A DNA stretch of 64,000 nt from Hyphomonadaceae bacterium (GCA_019753105.1 JAIELJ010000015.1:1-64000); one strand, 5' to 3'; positions 19,262 to 27,954 are shown, counted from the stretch's first letter. The notes: generated from the sequence alone by a model not told the origin. Program-made: numbers and translations.

Positions 19262-19947
19262 TAGGTGCGCTCGCTCAAGCGGCGCGAAAGGCGAGCAGCG
19301 ACTTCGTCGGCGAAGGTTTCAAGGCGATCACCGAAGCGATCGAGATCGCTGGCGAACTTGTTGTAGAAGATAACAGCAGGAATAGCGGCAACGAGGCCGA
19401 GCGCAGTGGCGAACAAAGCTTCGGCGATACCGGGCGCGACGACGGCGAGGTTGGTCTGCTGTTGCTGAGCGATGTTGGTGAAGGCGTTCATGATGCCCCA
19501 CACCGTGCCGAAGAGGCCGATAAACGGCGTCGACGCAGCGACCGTGGCGAGAACGCCAAGATTGCGCGAGGCGCGCGACATCTCGCGCGAGATTTGCGCC
19601 TGCATGAGGCGATCGACGCGATCCAGAAATTGCTGGCCATCAGGAATGCCGCCACGGCGCGCTTCGCGCCACTCGCGCGCCGCCGCCGCATAGACGCGTG
19701 ACAGTGAATCGCGCGGCTTGTCGCTGCCGCGATCGTCCATCTCGTCAGCCGAACGGCCAGACCAGAAGTCGCGCTCGACCTTGCGGGCGTTCTGTTCGAG
19801 TTCGCCGAACTGCAGCCATTTGTCGACCGCTACGGCCCAAGACCAGATCGAAGCCACCGCCAGGATCAGCATGACCCCTTTGACGACAGGGTCGGCCTGC
19901 AAAAACAGGCTCCAAATGGTGATCTGCTCTGCTGCTGCGGCGTCCAT
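19261..19947 (-). CDS. tolQ: Tol-Pal system protein TolQ (MotA/TolQ/ExbB family)
   Basis: A 228-residue inner-membrane proton-channel subunit with three hydrophobic segments: about residues 22-45, 135-160 (FIGLFGTVWGIMNAFTNIAQ) and 170-195 (EALFATALGLVAAIPAVIFYN). The conserved LFGTVWGI and ATALGLVAAIPA motifs are present. ATG at 19947 is chosen over an in-frame TTG at 19977 because GGGAG lies 8 bases upstream of the ATG. It overlaps tolR by a single base pair of the stop/start and lies 70 bases downstream of ybgC. Confidence 0.95.
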   Translation of the reverse strand: MDAAAAEQITIWSLFLQADPVVKGVMLILAVASIWSWAVAVDKWLQFGELEQNARKVERDFWSGRSADEMDDRGSDKPRDSLSRVYAAAAREWREARRGGIPDGQQFLDRVDRLMQAQISREMSRASRNLGVLATVAASTPFIGLFGTVWGIMNAFTNIAQQQQTNLAVVAPGIAEALFATALGLVAAIPAVIFYNKFASDLDRFGDRLETFADEVAARLSRRLSERT

Positions 19948-20017
19948 GCTCGCTCCCGTTCCCGCGGCCAATTCCAACTCAGCCGCGCCCCGCTTGGTGT
20001 AGAGCCAGCGGAATCTG

Positions 20018-20479
20018 TCAAAAGCTGGACGCGGAGGGCTCTAGAAATGGTTTAAGGCCGTCTAAAAGCACGGCTGGCGGTCTTCGGGGCCGGCCCGTGA
20101 GGCTTATGCAACAAACTTGGACCTCGGCCTTAACCAAGATCTCGCCATTTCGCTCGATCTGCTGGCTGATGAACATGCGCGGCCCACGGATCGTTTCGAA
20201 ACTGGATCGCACGATCAGAGCGTCGTCGATCCGGGCCGCTTTGATGAACTCAAGGGTCAATTTATTGACGGCAAACCCAAGCGGCTCCTCGGCGTTCAAC
20301 AGAACCGAATGATGGACGCCCGCCAGGCGCAGGAAGTCGCTGCGGCCACGCTCACAATAGCGCAGGTAATTGGCGTGATAGACGAGCCCGGTAAAATCCG
20401 TGTCCTCGTAATAAATGCGCACCGGCAAGATGTGAAACCGGCCTTCGAAGCGGCCGGCTGTCGGCGCGTCGTCACTCAT
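20018..20479 (-). CDS. ybgC: Tol-Pal-associated acyl-CoA thioesterase YbgC
   Basis: A 153-residue hot-dog-fold thioesterase. The YbgC/4-HBA-CoA thioesterase signature VRIYYEDTDFTGLVYHANYLRYCERGRS carries the catalytic-type Asp. It hydrolyses acyl-CoA or acyl-ACP and is linked to phospholipid metabolism in other bacteria. ATG at 20479 has GGAGG 7 bases upstream, better placed than for the ATG at 20485. It begins 2 bases after the FAD oxidoreductase stop, so the two are probably transcribed together, and precedes tolQ. Confidence 0.92.
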   Translation of the reverse strand: MSDDAPTAGRFEGRFHILPVRIYYEDTDFTGLVYHANYLRYCERGRSDFLRLAGVHHSVLLNAEEPLGFAVNKLTLEFIKAARIDDALIVRSSFETIRGPRMFISQQIERNGEILVKAEVQVCCISLTGRPRRPPAVLLDGLKPFLEPSASSF

Positions 20480-20481
20480 CT

Positions 20482-21825
20482 TCATGCCTCCGGCGCCAGC
20501 ATGGCTGCGATCGCAGCGGCGCGCACGCGGATTTCCGGGACCGCCGTCGATTCCCAGAACGCGCCCTGCGTGATCGGGCCAAGGGCGAACATCGTCTGGT
20601 GCGCGGCGGCGGCGCCGACCACCCTGTTGTCCGGATCGACGCGGAAGCCCAAACCATTGTCCATCGTCGCGACGACGCCTTCTTCCAGAAGTTGCCGCAC
20701 AAGCGGATCGTCCGCGCGAGACAGGTCAACTGCCGTCCCGGTGCAGTTGACCACTGCGCCGACATCCATGTTGTGGCGCGCGAGCGAGCCGCGCCCGCGA
20801 TGCTGGAGCCGCACACCCCGCGGGCCGGGCGCTGCGCTGACGATGCCGCCGGCCAGCACTTTCAAGCGGCCTTCATCGCGCAGCGCTTTGACTTGCGCGG
20901 TGATCTCGGGCGCGGTGCGGTGGCGGTGCACATCCCACCAGACCCGCGCGTGCCGCAGGAAGCGGCGCTGCTGCTCGGTTGAGAGCCGCATCCAAAGCTC
21001 CGGCGTTCGAGCGCGCAGCCGTTCCATCACGTATTGCCAGGGCTCGCCGCGCGCGGCAGCAGCTTCCGCTTCCTTGCGCAAGGCGAACAACGCCTCACTG
21101 AGCGGCAGCGGCAGCTCGATCGCTGCTGGCGGCGCCCGCGTCGGATCGGTGAGATGTCCGCGCGGGACTTGGCCACGGCGCGACAGCGCGTAAATGACGC
21201 CGCGCTTGCGCCGCTTCGCCAACGACAGCGCAACGTCGATCATGGTGAGCCCCGCGCCGAGCACCAGCACGTCGCCAGGCGGTATCGCCGCCAACGCCGC
21301 GCGGTCCCAAGGATCGGTCAGCAGCACGCCGCTTGATTCGAACATGGCAGGCGCCCGCGCCCGCGCGTTGCCGAGCGCCAGCACGACCTGATCGGCGCCA
21401 ACGGCGCGTCCTGACGAAAGTGTGATCGTCCAGCCCTCGCCGTCTGGGCGGCAGGCGACCGCATCCTCGCGGACGCGTTTCAGCGCCGGCCCGCCAAAGC
21501 CGCCATGCGCACGCGACACGACGCTTTCAACGTACTCGCCATAGAGTTTGCGTGGCTGAAACGAGTTGGCCGCATCGCGCCGACCGTGTCGCGCCAACCA
21601 GCGCACGAAGTGATCGGGCTCGTCGGCAAAGGCGCTCATGTTCGATGCGCGGACGTTCAGCAGGTGCGCGGAATCCTCGGTGCCATAAGCCAATCCAGGC
21701 CCAAATCGGCGCGCGCGGCCAATCAGCAGCACGTCGGGGGCGTGCTTGCCGCGCTTCAACACGTGCGCCGCCGTGGCCGCGCCGCTGAAGCCGGCGCCGA
21801 TGATGGCGACCCGCTGCCGCGTCAT
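20482..21825 (-). CDS. FAD/NAD(P)-binding oxidoreductase
   Basis: A 447-residue flavoprotein-like enzyme of the FAD-NAD(P)-binding group (HpaO/ornithine-monooxygenase-like). The N-terminal dinucleotide fold is VAIIGAGFSGAATAAHVLKR. Then come GLAYGTEDSAHLLNVRASNMSAFADEPDHFVRWL (characteristic of this group), a second Rossmann motif VLVLGAGLTMIDVALSLAK, and a C-terminal VGAAAAHQTMFALGPITQGAFWESTAVPEIR. The substrate is unknown. It sits directly upstream of ybgC, where ruvB would normally be found, so it is a newcomer to that operon. Confidence 0.82.
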   Translation of the reverse strand: MTRQRVAIIGAGFSGAATAAHVLKRGKHAPDVLLIGRARRFGPGLAYGTEDSAHLLNVRASNMSAFADEPDHFVRWLARHGRRDAANSFQPRKLYGEYVESVVSRAHGGFGGPALKRVREDAVACRPDGEGWTITLSSGRAVGADQVVLALGNARARAPAMFESSGVLLTDPWDRAALAAIPPGDVLVLGAGLTMIDVALSLAKRRKRGVIYALSRRGQVPRGHLTDPTRAPPAAIELPLPLSEALFALRKEAEAAAARGEPWQYVMERLRARTPELWMRLSTEQQRRFLRHARVWWDVHRHRTAPEITAQVKALRDEGRLKVLAGGIVSAAPGPRGVRLQHRGRGSLARHNMDVGAVVNCTGTAVDLSRADDPLVRQLLEEGVVATMDNGLGFRVDPDNRVVGAAAAHQTMFALGPITQGAFWESTAVPEIRVRAAAIAAMLAPEA

Positions 21826-22043
21826 CGGAGTCTGCTGTGCTGGAACTTCGTCAACGCCATGATCCCCCGATCATTGTGCCCCAGTATGAGCCAGGAAGCC
21901 TATGCAATGGCGCATAGCTTCGTCTGAGCGCCGGGAGCCTATGCATACGGCGCCTGCTCGCGCGCGCGGCGACAATCCAACGCGTCGACGGCTAACTAAC
22001 GACGCCGCTTGAAAATCTCGAAACCCTGTAGTTGTTTCGTCAC

Positions 22044-22916
22044 ATGAAGAAACTCCTGCTGGCAGCAGCCCTTACGTTCGCCTTCGCCGCTTCGGCGCAG
22101 GCGTACACCGCTTATCTCAAACCAAGCGAATTCTATCCGGACGATGCACGCATCTCCGTCGAAGGCTCGTTCGCCACGAGCTTCTTCGAACCGGGCATCG
22201 CGCTCTCCGGGAACTTCGTCGTCTTCGAACCGGATGGCACCGAAGGCGTGTTCAGCCGCGTGGAAGTCGGCGCCGAGACGGCAAACCTCGGCGCGTCGCT
22301 CACTGAGAGCGGCACCTACCGCGTCACCACTGGCGAAATCCTTGGCCAGGTCGTCACGCTCATCGCAGAGAACGGCACATGGCGCCCGCTCGCCGCCGGT
22401 GAAACGCCGGCCGCTGACGCCGAAACCACCACGCTGCAAACGGTCACGCTGAGCGATGTGTACGTCACGCGCGGCGCGCCTTCGCGTGCGAACGTCGATA
22501 GTGTGCTCGGCCGCCTTGCGCTGCGCCCTGTGACGCATCCGAACGAAGTGCTCGCCGCCAACGGCTTCCAAGTGCAAGCCATGTTTGATGGCCAGCCCTT
22601 CGCCAATGCGGCGCTCGTTCTGTATCGCGAGGGCGATCCGGAAACCGATCTCGATACCTATTTCGCGACGGACGCGAACGGCAACGCCACCATCGCGCTG
22701 CCGGGCCCAGGCACCTATGTGCTCGCCGCGCGTCACCGCGCCAACGCGCCGGCCGGTGCGCAAGCACAGGTGCAATCCTACACGACGACGCTGACGTTTG
22801 AGGCGCTGTCGCAACTCTATCCAATTGCGGAAGTGCGCGAAGCCGAACCGCCGCCGGTTGATCGGCACGAAGAGCGCCGCCGGCGTCGCGACCCGCGACT
22901 CGGCCGCGGCGGCTAA
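22044..22916 (+). CDS. Secreted DUF4198 domain protein
   Basis: A 290-residue exported protein. The signal peptide MKKLLLAAALTFAFAASA is cleaved near AQA|Y. The mature part begins YTAYLKPSEFYPDDARISVEGSFAT, as in DUF4198 proteins, which have beta-sandwich domains and often occur near TonB-linked metal uptake genes. A carboxypeptidase-regulatory-like strand set follows (EGDPETDLDTYFATDANGNATIALPGPGTYVLAARH). The C-terminus is Arg/Glu-rich. ATG at 22044 is preferred over TTG at 22032. The 218 bases upstream hold no gene. A terminator follows at 22938-22976. A metal-related role is inference from the family. Confidence 0.8.
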   Translation: MKKLLLAAALTFAFAASAQAYTAYLKPSEFYPDDARISVEGSFATSFFEPGIALSGNFVVFEPDGTEGVFSRVEVGAETANLGASLTESGTYRVTTGEILGQVVTLIAENGTWRPLAAGETPAADAETTTLQTVTLSDVYVTRGAPSRANVDSVLGRLALRPVTHPNEVLAANGFQVQAMFDGQPFANAALVLYREGDPETDLDTYFATDANGNATIALPGPGTYVLAARHRANAPAGAQAQVQSYTTTLTFEALSQLYPIAEVREAEPPPVDRHEERRRRRDPRLGRGG

Positions 22917-22937
22917 GTCAGCCACCAAAGTTGATTG

Positions 22938-22976
22938 GAACGCGCGCGGCCCTTAAGTCGCGCGCGTTCTGCTTTT
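22938..22976 (+). terminator. Rho-independent terminator after the DUF4198 gene
   Basis: Perfect 11-bp arms 22938-22948 and 22959-22969 (GAACGCGCGCG/CGCGCGCGTTC), 10-base loop, then TGCTTTT. It ends two bases before the AGGAGG ribosome site of the next gene, so the SDR gene mRNA would need to start inside or after it, or read through. Confidence 0.8.
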
Positions 22977-22988
22977 CAGGAGGCGCAT

Positions 22989-23651
22989 ATGGGCGCGATC
23001 GTGATCACCGGCGCCAATCGCGGCATCGGCCTTGAGCTTGCCCGCCAACTGAAAGCGCGCGGCGGCGATATCATTGCGGTGTGCCGCTCCCCTTCGGCTG
23101 AGCTTCAAGCGCTCGGCGTACGCGTCGAGAGCGGCATCGATGTGAGCGACGCGAGCGCTGTCAGTGAACTCGCAAAGCGTTTGAGCGGCGCAAGCATCGA
23201 TCTTCTGATCAACAATGCAGGCATCCTGCGCGGCGATAAGCTCGACGCGCCGAACTTTGACAGCATCGCCGAGCAATTCTCCGTCAACGCCATGGCGCCG
23301 CTGCGCGTGACGACGGCGCTGCTGCCGCTCATGAGCAAAGACGCCAAGGTCGCCATCGTCACCAGCCGCATGGGCTCGATCGCCGATAACGGCTCCGGCG
23401 GCCATTACGGCTACCGCATGTCGAAGGCCGCGGTGAACGCGGCCGGCATGTCGCTGGCGCGCGATCTCGCCAGCCGCGGCATCGCCGTTGGTCTTTTCCA
23501 TCCCGGCATGGTCGCAACCGAGATGACCGGCAGAAATGGCATTCCGCCACAAGACGCCGCGCGCGATCTCATCACGCGCATCAATGCGCTGGCGCTCGAG
23601 ACAAGCGGCAAGTTCGTGCACGCCGGCACCGGCGAGGAGCTGCCCTGGTGA
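22989..23651 (+). CDS. Short-chain dehydrogenase/reductase
   Basis: A 220-residue Rossmann-fold oxidoreductase. The cofactor motif TGANRGIG is at residues 7-14, NNAG lies in LLINNAGILRG, and the catalytic YxxxK is in HYGYRMSKAAVN. The pattern resembles CsgA/sniffer-type SDRs (NAD(P)H-dependent carbonyl reductases). ATG at 22989 has a perfect AGGAGG at 22978-22983, which decides the start. It overlaps the following MBL hydrolase by four bases. Substrate unknown. Confidence 0.88.
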   Translation: MGAIVITGANRGIGLELARQLKARGGDIIAVCRSPSAELQALGVRVESGIDVSDASAVSELAKRLSGASIDLLINNAGILRGDKLDAPNFDSIAEQFSVNAMAPLRVTTALLPLMSKDAKVAIVTSRMGSIADNGSGGHYGYRMSKAAVNAAGMSLARDLASRGIAVGLFHPGMVATEMTGRNGIPPQDAARDLITRINALALETSGKFVHAGTGEELPW

Positions 23652-24376
23652 GCGAGGCGCAAACAAAGCTGCAGATCCGCATCATGCCGGTGACGCCGCT
23701 GCAGCAGAATTGCTCGATCCTGTTCGATCCGGAGACGAAGCACGCATGCCTCGTCGATCCCGGCGGCGACGCCGACCGCTTGATGCAGGCGCTCGAACAG
23801 CTCGGCCTCACGCTCACACGCATGTGGCTGACACACGGCCACCTCGATCATGCCGGCGCCGCCGCCGAATTGCGCGAGCGCACCGGCGTCGCCGTCGAGG
23901 GCCCGCACGCCGACGATCAATTCTGGCTCGATCAGATCGAGGATAACGCTAAGCGCTATGGCATTGCCGATCTCCGCAACGTGACGCCGGATCGCTATTT
24001 CGAAGACGGCGAGACGCTGGAGTTCGAAGGCGTCCGCTTTGCTGTGTCACACACGCCCGGCCATACGCCGGGCCATGTCGTCATTCATAACGACGAGATG
24101 AAAGTCGCCTTCGTCGGCGACGTGTTGTTCGCGGGCTCCATCGGCCGCACCGATTTTCCGCGCGGCAATCACCAGCAGCTGATCGACTCGATCACCGGAA
24201 AACTCTGGCCACTCGGCGACGACATCACCTTCGTCCCCGGCCATGGGCCCCTCTCGACCTTCGGCCGCGAACGCCAATCCAATCCGTTCGTCGCGGATCG
24301 GCTCACGGGCTATGCGGGCACGGAGAAGCAAGCGCCGGATGTCGGCGAACAGCGCACGACGAAGCGTTATACTTAG
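23648..24376 (+). CDS. MBL-fold metallo-hydrolase (glyoxalase II-like)
   Basis: A 242-residue metallo-beta-lactamase-fold hydrolase. The zinc motif THGHLDH gives H63, H65, D67 and H68. Further ligands are in HTPGHTPGH, FVGDVLFAGSIGRTDF and FVPGHGP. The IGRTDFPRG segment and overall length match the YcbL/glyoxalase-II-like subgroup that hydrolyses thioesters. It starts with GTG overlapping the SDR stop, so the SDR and hydrolase are translationally coupled. A double-hairpin repeat begins 2 bases after its stop. Confidence 0.9.
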   Translation: MSEAQTKLQIRIMPVTPLQQNCSILFDPETKHACLVDPGGDADRLMQALEQLGLTLTRMWLTHGHLDHAGAAAELRERTGVAVEGPHADDQFWLDQIEDNAKRYGIADLRNVTPDRYFEDGETLEFEGVRFAVSHTPGHTPGHVVIHNDEMKVAFVGDVLFAGSIGRTDFPRGNHQQLIDSITGKLWPLGDDITFVPGHGPLSTFGRERQSNPFVADRLTGYAGTEKQAPDVGEQRTTKRYT

Positions 24377-24378
24377 TA

Positions 24379-24473
24379 TGGAGCGCGGGCGTCCTCGCCC
24401 GCGGCTCTCGATCGATCACGCACAGGTGCTTGGCCTAAACGGCGGCGCCGCGGGCGAGCGCGCCCGCGCTCCA
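24379..24473. repeat. Double-hairpin intergenic palindrome (element A)
   Basis: Outer arms 24379-24391 and 24461-24473 (TGGAGCGCGGGCG/CGCCCGCGCTCCA) and inner arms 24394-24404 and 24448-24458 (CTCGCCCGCGG/CCGCGGGCGAG) are all perfect. Each half also folds alone as GCGGGCG-loop-CGCCCGC. It sits between the convergent MBL and SDR genes, where it could terminate both. The design matches paired REP-type elements and the element at 47285-47367. Confidence 0.75.
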
Positions 24474-24476
24474 CGC

Positions 24477-25289
24477 CTACTCCGCACCCAACTTCTTCGC
24501 GTAGCCGCTGGCCATCAGCCCAGCCATCACATCGAACAGCTGATCCGGGTTGGCGCGGCGAAGCAGTGCGCCTTGCAGCTCCATGCCTTCGGCAAGGATG
24601 AGTTCGCGCTGCCCGCTCTCAAGCGCTTCAACAATGCGCGACGCCGCGACATCGGCGGGGATGCCGTTATCGATCGCGGTATCGGAAAAGCCGCGCACAT
24701 TGGCCGCGCCGTCGAGCGCGTTCTTCGAGACGTTGGTTTGCACGGAGCCCGGCGCAACGACGAGCACTTTCATGCCCTGATGCGTTGTCTCAGCACGCAC
24801 GCTGTCATGATACGCCAGGATGCCAGCCTTAGCCGCGCTATACGCCGCGCGCAGCGGCGCGCCGACAATGCCGGCGACGCTGGAGATCGCCACCAAATGC
24901 CCGCCGCCCGCGGCGACCATGCGCGGCAGCACCGCTTGCGTCAGCGCAATCGGAGCCATGAGATCGACATCGATGATGCGGCGATAAACTTCCCACGCCG
25001 TATCGACAGCCAGCGAGCGCTGCGAAATCCCCGCATTGTTGACGAGCGCATCAACACGCCCGCCCCACGCCCACGCTTGTTCGACGATACGCGGCAAAGC
25101 AGCAAGATCCGTCGCTTCGAACGGCAACACCAGAGCATCGCTGTTGCAACGCGCTTTCACCTCAGCGAGCGCTGCTTCGTTGCGGCCTGAGAGGATGAGC
25201 TTTGCGCCCTTGGCGCTTAGAGCTTCCGCGAGTGCTGCGCCAATGCCGGAGGACGCACCGGTGATCCACCAAATCTTGCCTTCAAACAT
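24477..25289 (-). CDS. Short-chain dehydrogenase (DhrB/SDR7-like)
   Basis: A 270-residue SDR. The cofactor motif TGASSGIG lies near the N-terminus (MFEGKIWWITGASSGIG), followed by NNAGIS. The catalytic serine is in VAISSVAG and the Y/K pair in YSAAKAG. The sequence pattern (LPFEATDLAALPRIVEQAW, VLVVAPGSVQTNVSKNAL) matches the dehydrogenase/reductase SDR7B-like group. The ATG at 25289 has GGAAGG 6 bases upstream; an ATG at 25295 directly abuts that site. It lies 18 bases downstream of the thioesterase on the same strand, so the pair is probably one operon. Confidence 0.88.
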   Translation of the reverse strand: MFEGKIWWITGASSGIGAALAEALSAKGAKLILSGRNEAALAEVKARCNSDALVLPFEATDLAALPRIVEQAWAWGGRVDALVNNAGISQRSLAVDTAWEVYRRIIDVDLMAPIALTQAVLPRMVAAGGGHLVAISSVAGIVGAPLRAAYSAAKAGILAYHDSVRAETTHQGMKVLVVAPGSVQTNVSKNALDGAANVRGFSDTAIDNGIPADVAASRIVEALESGQRELILAEGMELQGALLRRANPDQLFDVMAGLMASGYAKKLGAE

Positions 25290-25307
25290 GGTCATCCTTC
25301 CGGGCCT

Positions 25308-26102
25308 TCACGCAAAGATCGCAACCGTCTGGCGTCCAACCGCGAGCGGTGCGCCATCGGCGTCCCACATCATCATGCTCTGCATCGAATAGCCATCGCC
25401 CGCGTGCTCGCTCGACGCATGCAGCAGCACCCAGTCATCTAAGCTCTGCGGCTGCGTCAGCACATCGACCGTCCACGTCATCGTGCTGATCGGCGCGGGC
25501 GCTGGAAAATGCACCATGGCGGCCGGCGGCAAACAATCCGCCATGGCGAGCAGCACCGTCAGCGGATGCGCCGGGCCGACATCGAGAAAGCGCGTCCAGA
25601 CGCTAAACTCTGGGCGCGGCTCGCTGACGTCAAAGAGGCGGCCGCCTTTGGCGAGGCGCGTCTCGAAATTATTCCAGAACCCACGCGGCGCGGACGCGCC
25701 CTCCTTGCGAAACGGCGTAAGCGCCTCCGGACGCGGCAGCTCCGGCAGCGGCAGATAATCGTGCGCAACTTTGCTCTCGCGCGCGCCGCCAAAAACAAAC
25801 AAGGATCGCGCCGCTGTCCCCTCGGCATTGAGGCAGTCGCAAGCCACGAGCGCCGATGAGCGCCCGCGCCGCAACAGCGATGTCTCAAAGCGCAACTGCC
25901 CGCTCGCGGGGCCAATAAAGGTGAACTGAGCCGACCGCAGCGGGCCAAGATCGCCCAAGCCGCGGCGCACGGCTTCGTGCGCCAGCGCCGCGGTCATGCC
26001 GCCATACAGCGTACGCCCCTGCGCCCAATCCTGCGGCGCATCAATTACATAAGCCGCGCCATCCGGCGCCAGCGCCTCTATGGCGTCGTGAAAGGAGGTC
26101 AT
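25308..26102 (-). CDS. Acyl-CoA thioesterase (double hot-dog fold)
   Basis: A 264-residue TesB/acyl-CoA thioesterase-like protein. The N-terminal hot-dog domain is marked by WAQGRTLYGGMTAALAHEAVRRGL and RSAQFTFIGPASGQLRFETSLLRRGRS. The C-terminal domain contains FLDVGPAHPLTVLLAMADCLPPAAMVHF and WVLLHASSEHAGDGYSMQSMMMWDADGAPLAVGRQ. It would hydrolyse acyl-CoA in the cytoplasm, chain length unknown. It is upstream of and co-directional with an SDR, a pairing that suggests fatty-acid or steroid-like substrates (inference). Confidence 0.85.
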   Translation of the reverse strand: MTSFHDAIEALAPDGAAYVIDAPQDWAQGRTLYGGMTAALAHEAVRRGLGDLGPLRSAQFTFIGPASGQLRFETSLLRRGRSSALVACDCLNAEGTAARSLFVFGGARESKVAHDYLPLPELPRPEALTPFRKEGASAPRGFWNNFETRLAKGGRLFDVSEPRPEFSVWTRFLDVGPAHPLTVLLAMADCLPPAAMVHFPAPAPISTMTWTVDVLTQPQSLDDWVLLHASSEHAGDGYSMQSMMMWDADGAPLAVGRQTVAIFA

Positions 26103-26217
26103 CCGCCCAAACTATGCGCGCACCGCCACGGAGCACAATGTTGACGCCAAGTCAGATGGGAACCGCCTGCGCTGCGGCGCCGTTACACCCCCGCATTCGC
26201 AGTGTTCGGAGACCATC

Positions 26218-26352
26218 ATGCTGGAAATTGCCCTGCTTCTCGGCGTCGCGGTCGTCGCCGCCACGTTCGTCACCGACGCCGGATCAGGCACATTGAAGTT
26301 GGCGCGCGCAATGCGCCGCCGAAACAACATACGCGTCGCGGACAAGTACTAA
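26218..26352 (+). CDS. 44-residue membrane microprotein
   Basis: ATG at 26218 with GGAGA 6 bases upstream and TAA at 26350-26352. The first 20 residues (MLEIALLLGVAVVAATFVTD) form one hydrophobic span and the rest is basic (KLARAMRRRNNIRVADKY). The clear ribosome site, hydrophobic/basic layout and position 48 bases before the PAS kinase favour a real gene. Function unknown; it could be a membrane partner of the kinase (speculative). Confidence 0.6.
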   Translation: MLEIALLLGVAVVAATFVTDAGSGTLKLARAMRRRNNIRVADKY

Positions 26353-26400
26353 CCCGCTCCGACTTTTCTTTTCGGCCGCTGCGGCGCAGAGTGCCGCGCG

Positions 26401-27954
26401 ATGGTATCCGCCAATGCGCTCACGGAAGCAGCGCTGCGCGCAGCGCACGACCCTGTGGTCGTGATGTCGCGCACGGGGATTATCCAGTGCGCGTCTGAGC
26501 GGATCGCGATCACAAGCGGCTATAGCGCGTCGGAATTGCAAGGCCAGCACCTGCAGAAATTGCTGCCGCCTCGGCTTCACGGCGTCTTCAATCGCTTCCT
26601 CACCGAATTCTTCACCAACCCAACCGCGCGCCATGTCGGCTACGCCGAGCCGCTCTTCTTTCTGCACAAAGACGGCCAAGAGCGGCGCATCGAGTTCGGC
26701 ATCAGCGCATTCGAGAGCGAGGGCGAGCTCTACGCCGTCTGCACGTTGCACGATGCGCCCGCGCGGCCGCCTATCGAACACAACACCAAGATGGCGCTCG
26801 AGCGCCTCGAGACACGCCTAAGCAATGCGCTGCAAGACGTGAAAATCCTGATCGCGCACGCGCCGGCCGCCATCGCCGTGCTCGACCGCGACATGCGCTA
26901 CATGCTGGTGAGCCGCCGCTGGATGGAGGATTTCACACTCGAAGGCAATATTGCTGGCAAGCGCCATTACGATGTGATGCCCAATCAGCCCGATCGCTGG
27001 AAGGAAATGCACGCGCGCTGCCTTCAAGGCGAGACGTTCTTCAGCGAAGAAGAATCGTACGTCTGCCCCGATGGGCGCGTAGAAATCATCCGCTGGGAGC
27101 TGGTGCCGTGGCGGGACGTCGAGAACCAGATCGGCGGACTGATGATTTTCAGCGAACTTATCACCCAGCGGAAACGGGCCGAGATCGCTCTGCGAGAGCA
27201 TCACGACCTTCTGGAGACACAAGTCACCGAGCGCACCGCGCAGCTTGAGCGCTCACGCGACGAGGCGCTCCGCGCCAACGCCGACAAGACGCGCTTTATA
27301 GCCGGCATCAGCCACGATCTGCGCCAGCCTTTGCAGGCGGCAACGCTTCTGCTCTCCGCCCTGCAACGCCGTGTCAGCCCTGACCTCAGCGCCCTCTGCG
27401 GCAAGATCGAAACGGCGATTTCCGAAGCATCCAAGAAACTGAGCGGCCTGATGGATGCCTCGCGCTTAGAAGAAGGCGTGCTGCAACCGCGCATCGCACC
27501 CTTCGAGATTGGCCCGCTGTTGCAGCAAGTCGCCCGCACGCATCACCCGATGGTTGAAGCCAAGGGCCTGGAGCTCATCGTCGAGGAGTGCGCCGCCATC
27601 GGCGCATCGGACACTTTGTTGCTCGCGCGGATCATCGACAATTTCATCTCCAACGCAGTCAAATACACGCGGGTTGGCGAGATCAAAGTCGGCTGCGCCA
27701 TCGTGGGCGATGCGGCGCGGATCTATGTGGCTGATACCGGCGCCGGCCTCGACGATGCAGGCATGATCCGCGTGTTCGATCCATACGTTCAGCTCGATGA
27801 TGCAAGCGCCGGCTACGGCCTCGGCCTCGCCATCTGCCGCACGATCGCGGACGCGCTGCATTGCCAACTCAACGTCACCTCTGAAGTGGGGCACGGCTCA
27901 GTGTTCTCGGTCACCATCCCGCTTGCGACGGCGGACGCTACGGCGGCGGAGTGA
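26401..27954 (+). CDS. PAS-domain sensor histidine kinase (DLRQPL class), no receiver
   Basis: A 517-residue cytoplasmic kinase. PAS1 covers about residues 10-120 (VVVMSRTGIIQCASERIAITSGY) and PAS2 about 145-265 (PAAIAVLDRDMRYMLVSRRWMEDF to GGLMIFSELITQRKRAE). A coiled coil leads to the phospho-acceptor H305 in ISHDLRQPLQAA. The ATPase domain shows NFISNAVKY (N box), DTGAGL (G1) and GYGLGLAI (G2). Kinases with this H-box normally end in a receiver; here the protein stops after the catalytic domain. No transmembrane segment or response regulator is adjacent. A second kinase of this class is at 48807-50387. Confidence 0.92.
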   Translation: MVSANALTEAALRAAHDPVVVMSRTGIIQCASERIAITSGYSASELQGQHLQKLLPPRLHGVFNRFLTEFFTNPTARHVGYAEPLFFLHKDGQERRIEFGISAFESEGELYAVCTLHDAPARPPIEHNTKMALERLETRLSNALQDVKILIAHAPAAIAVLDRDMRYMLVSRRWMEDFTLEGNIAGKRHYDVMPNQPDRWKEMHARCLQGETFFSEEESYVCPDGRVEIIRWELVPWRDVENQIGGLMIFSELITQRKRAEIALREHHDLLETQVTERTAQLERSRDEALRANADKTRFIAGISHDLRQPLQAATLLLSALQRRVSPDLSALCGKIETAISEASKKLSGLMDASRLEEGVLQPRIAPFEIGPLLQQVARTHHPMVEAKGLELIVEECAAIGASDTLLLARIIDNFISNAVKYTRVGEIKVGCAIVGDAARIYVADTGAGLDDAGMIRVFDPYVQLDDASAGYGLGLAICRTIADALHCQLNVTSEVGHGSVFSVTIPLATADATAAE

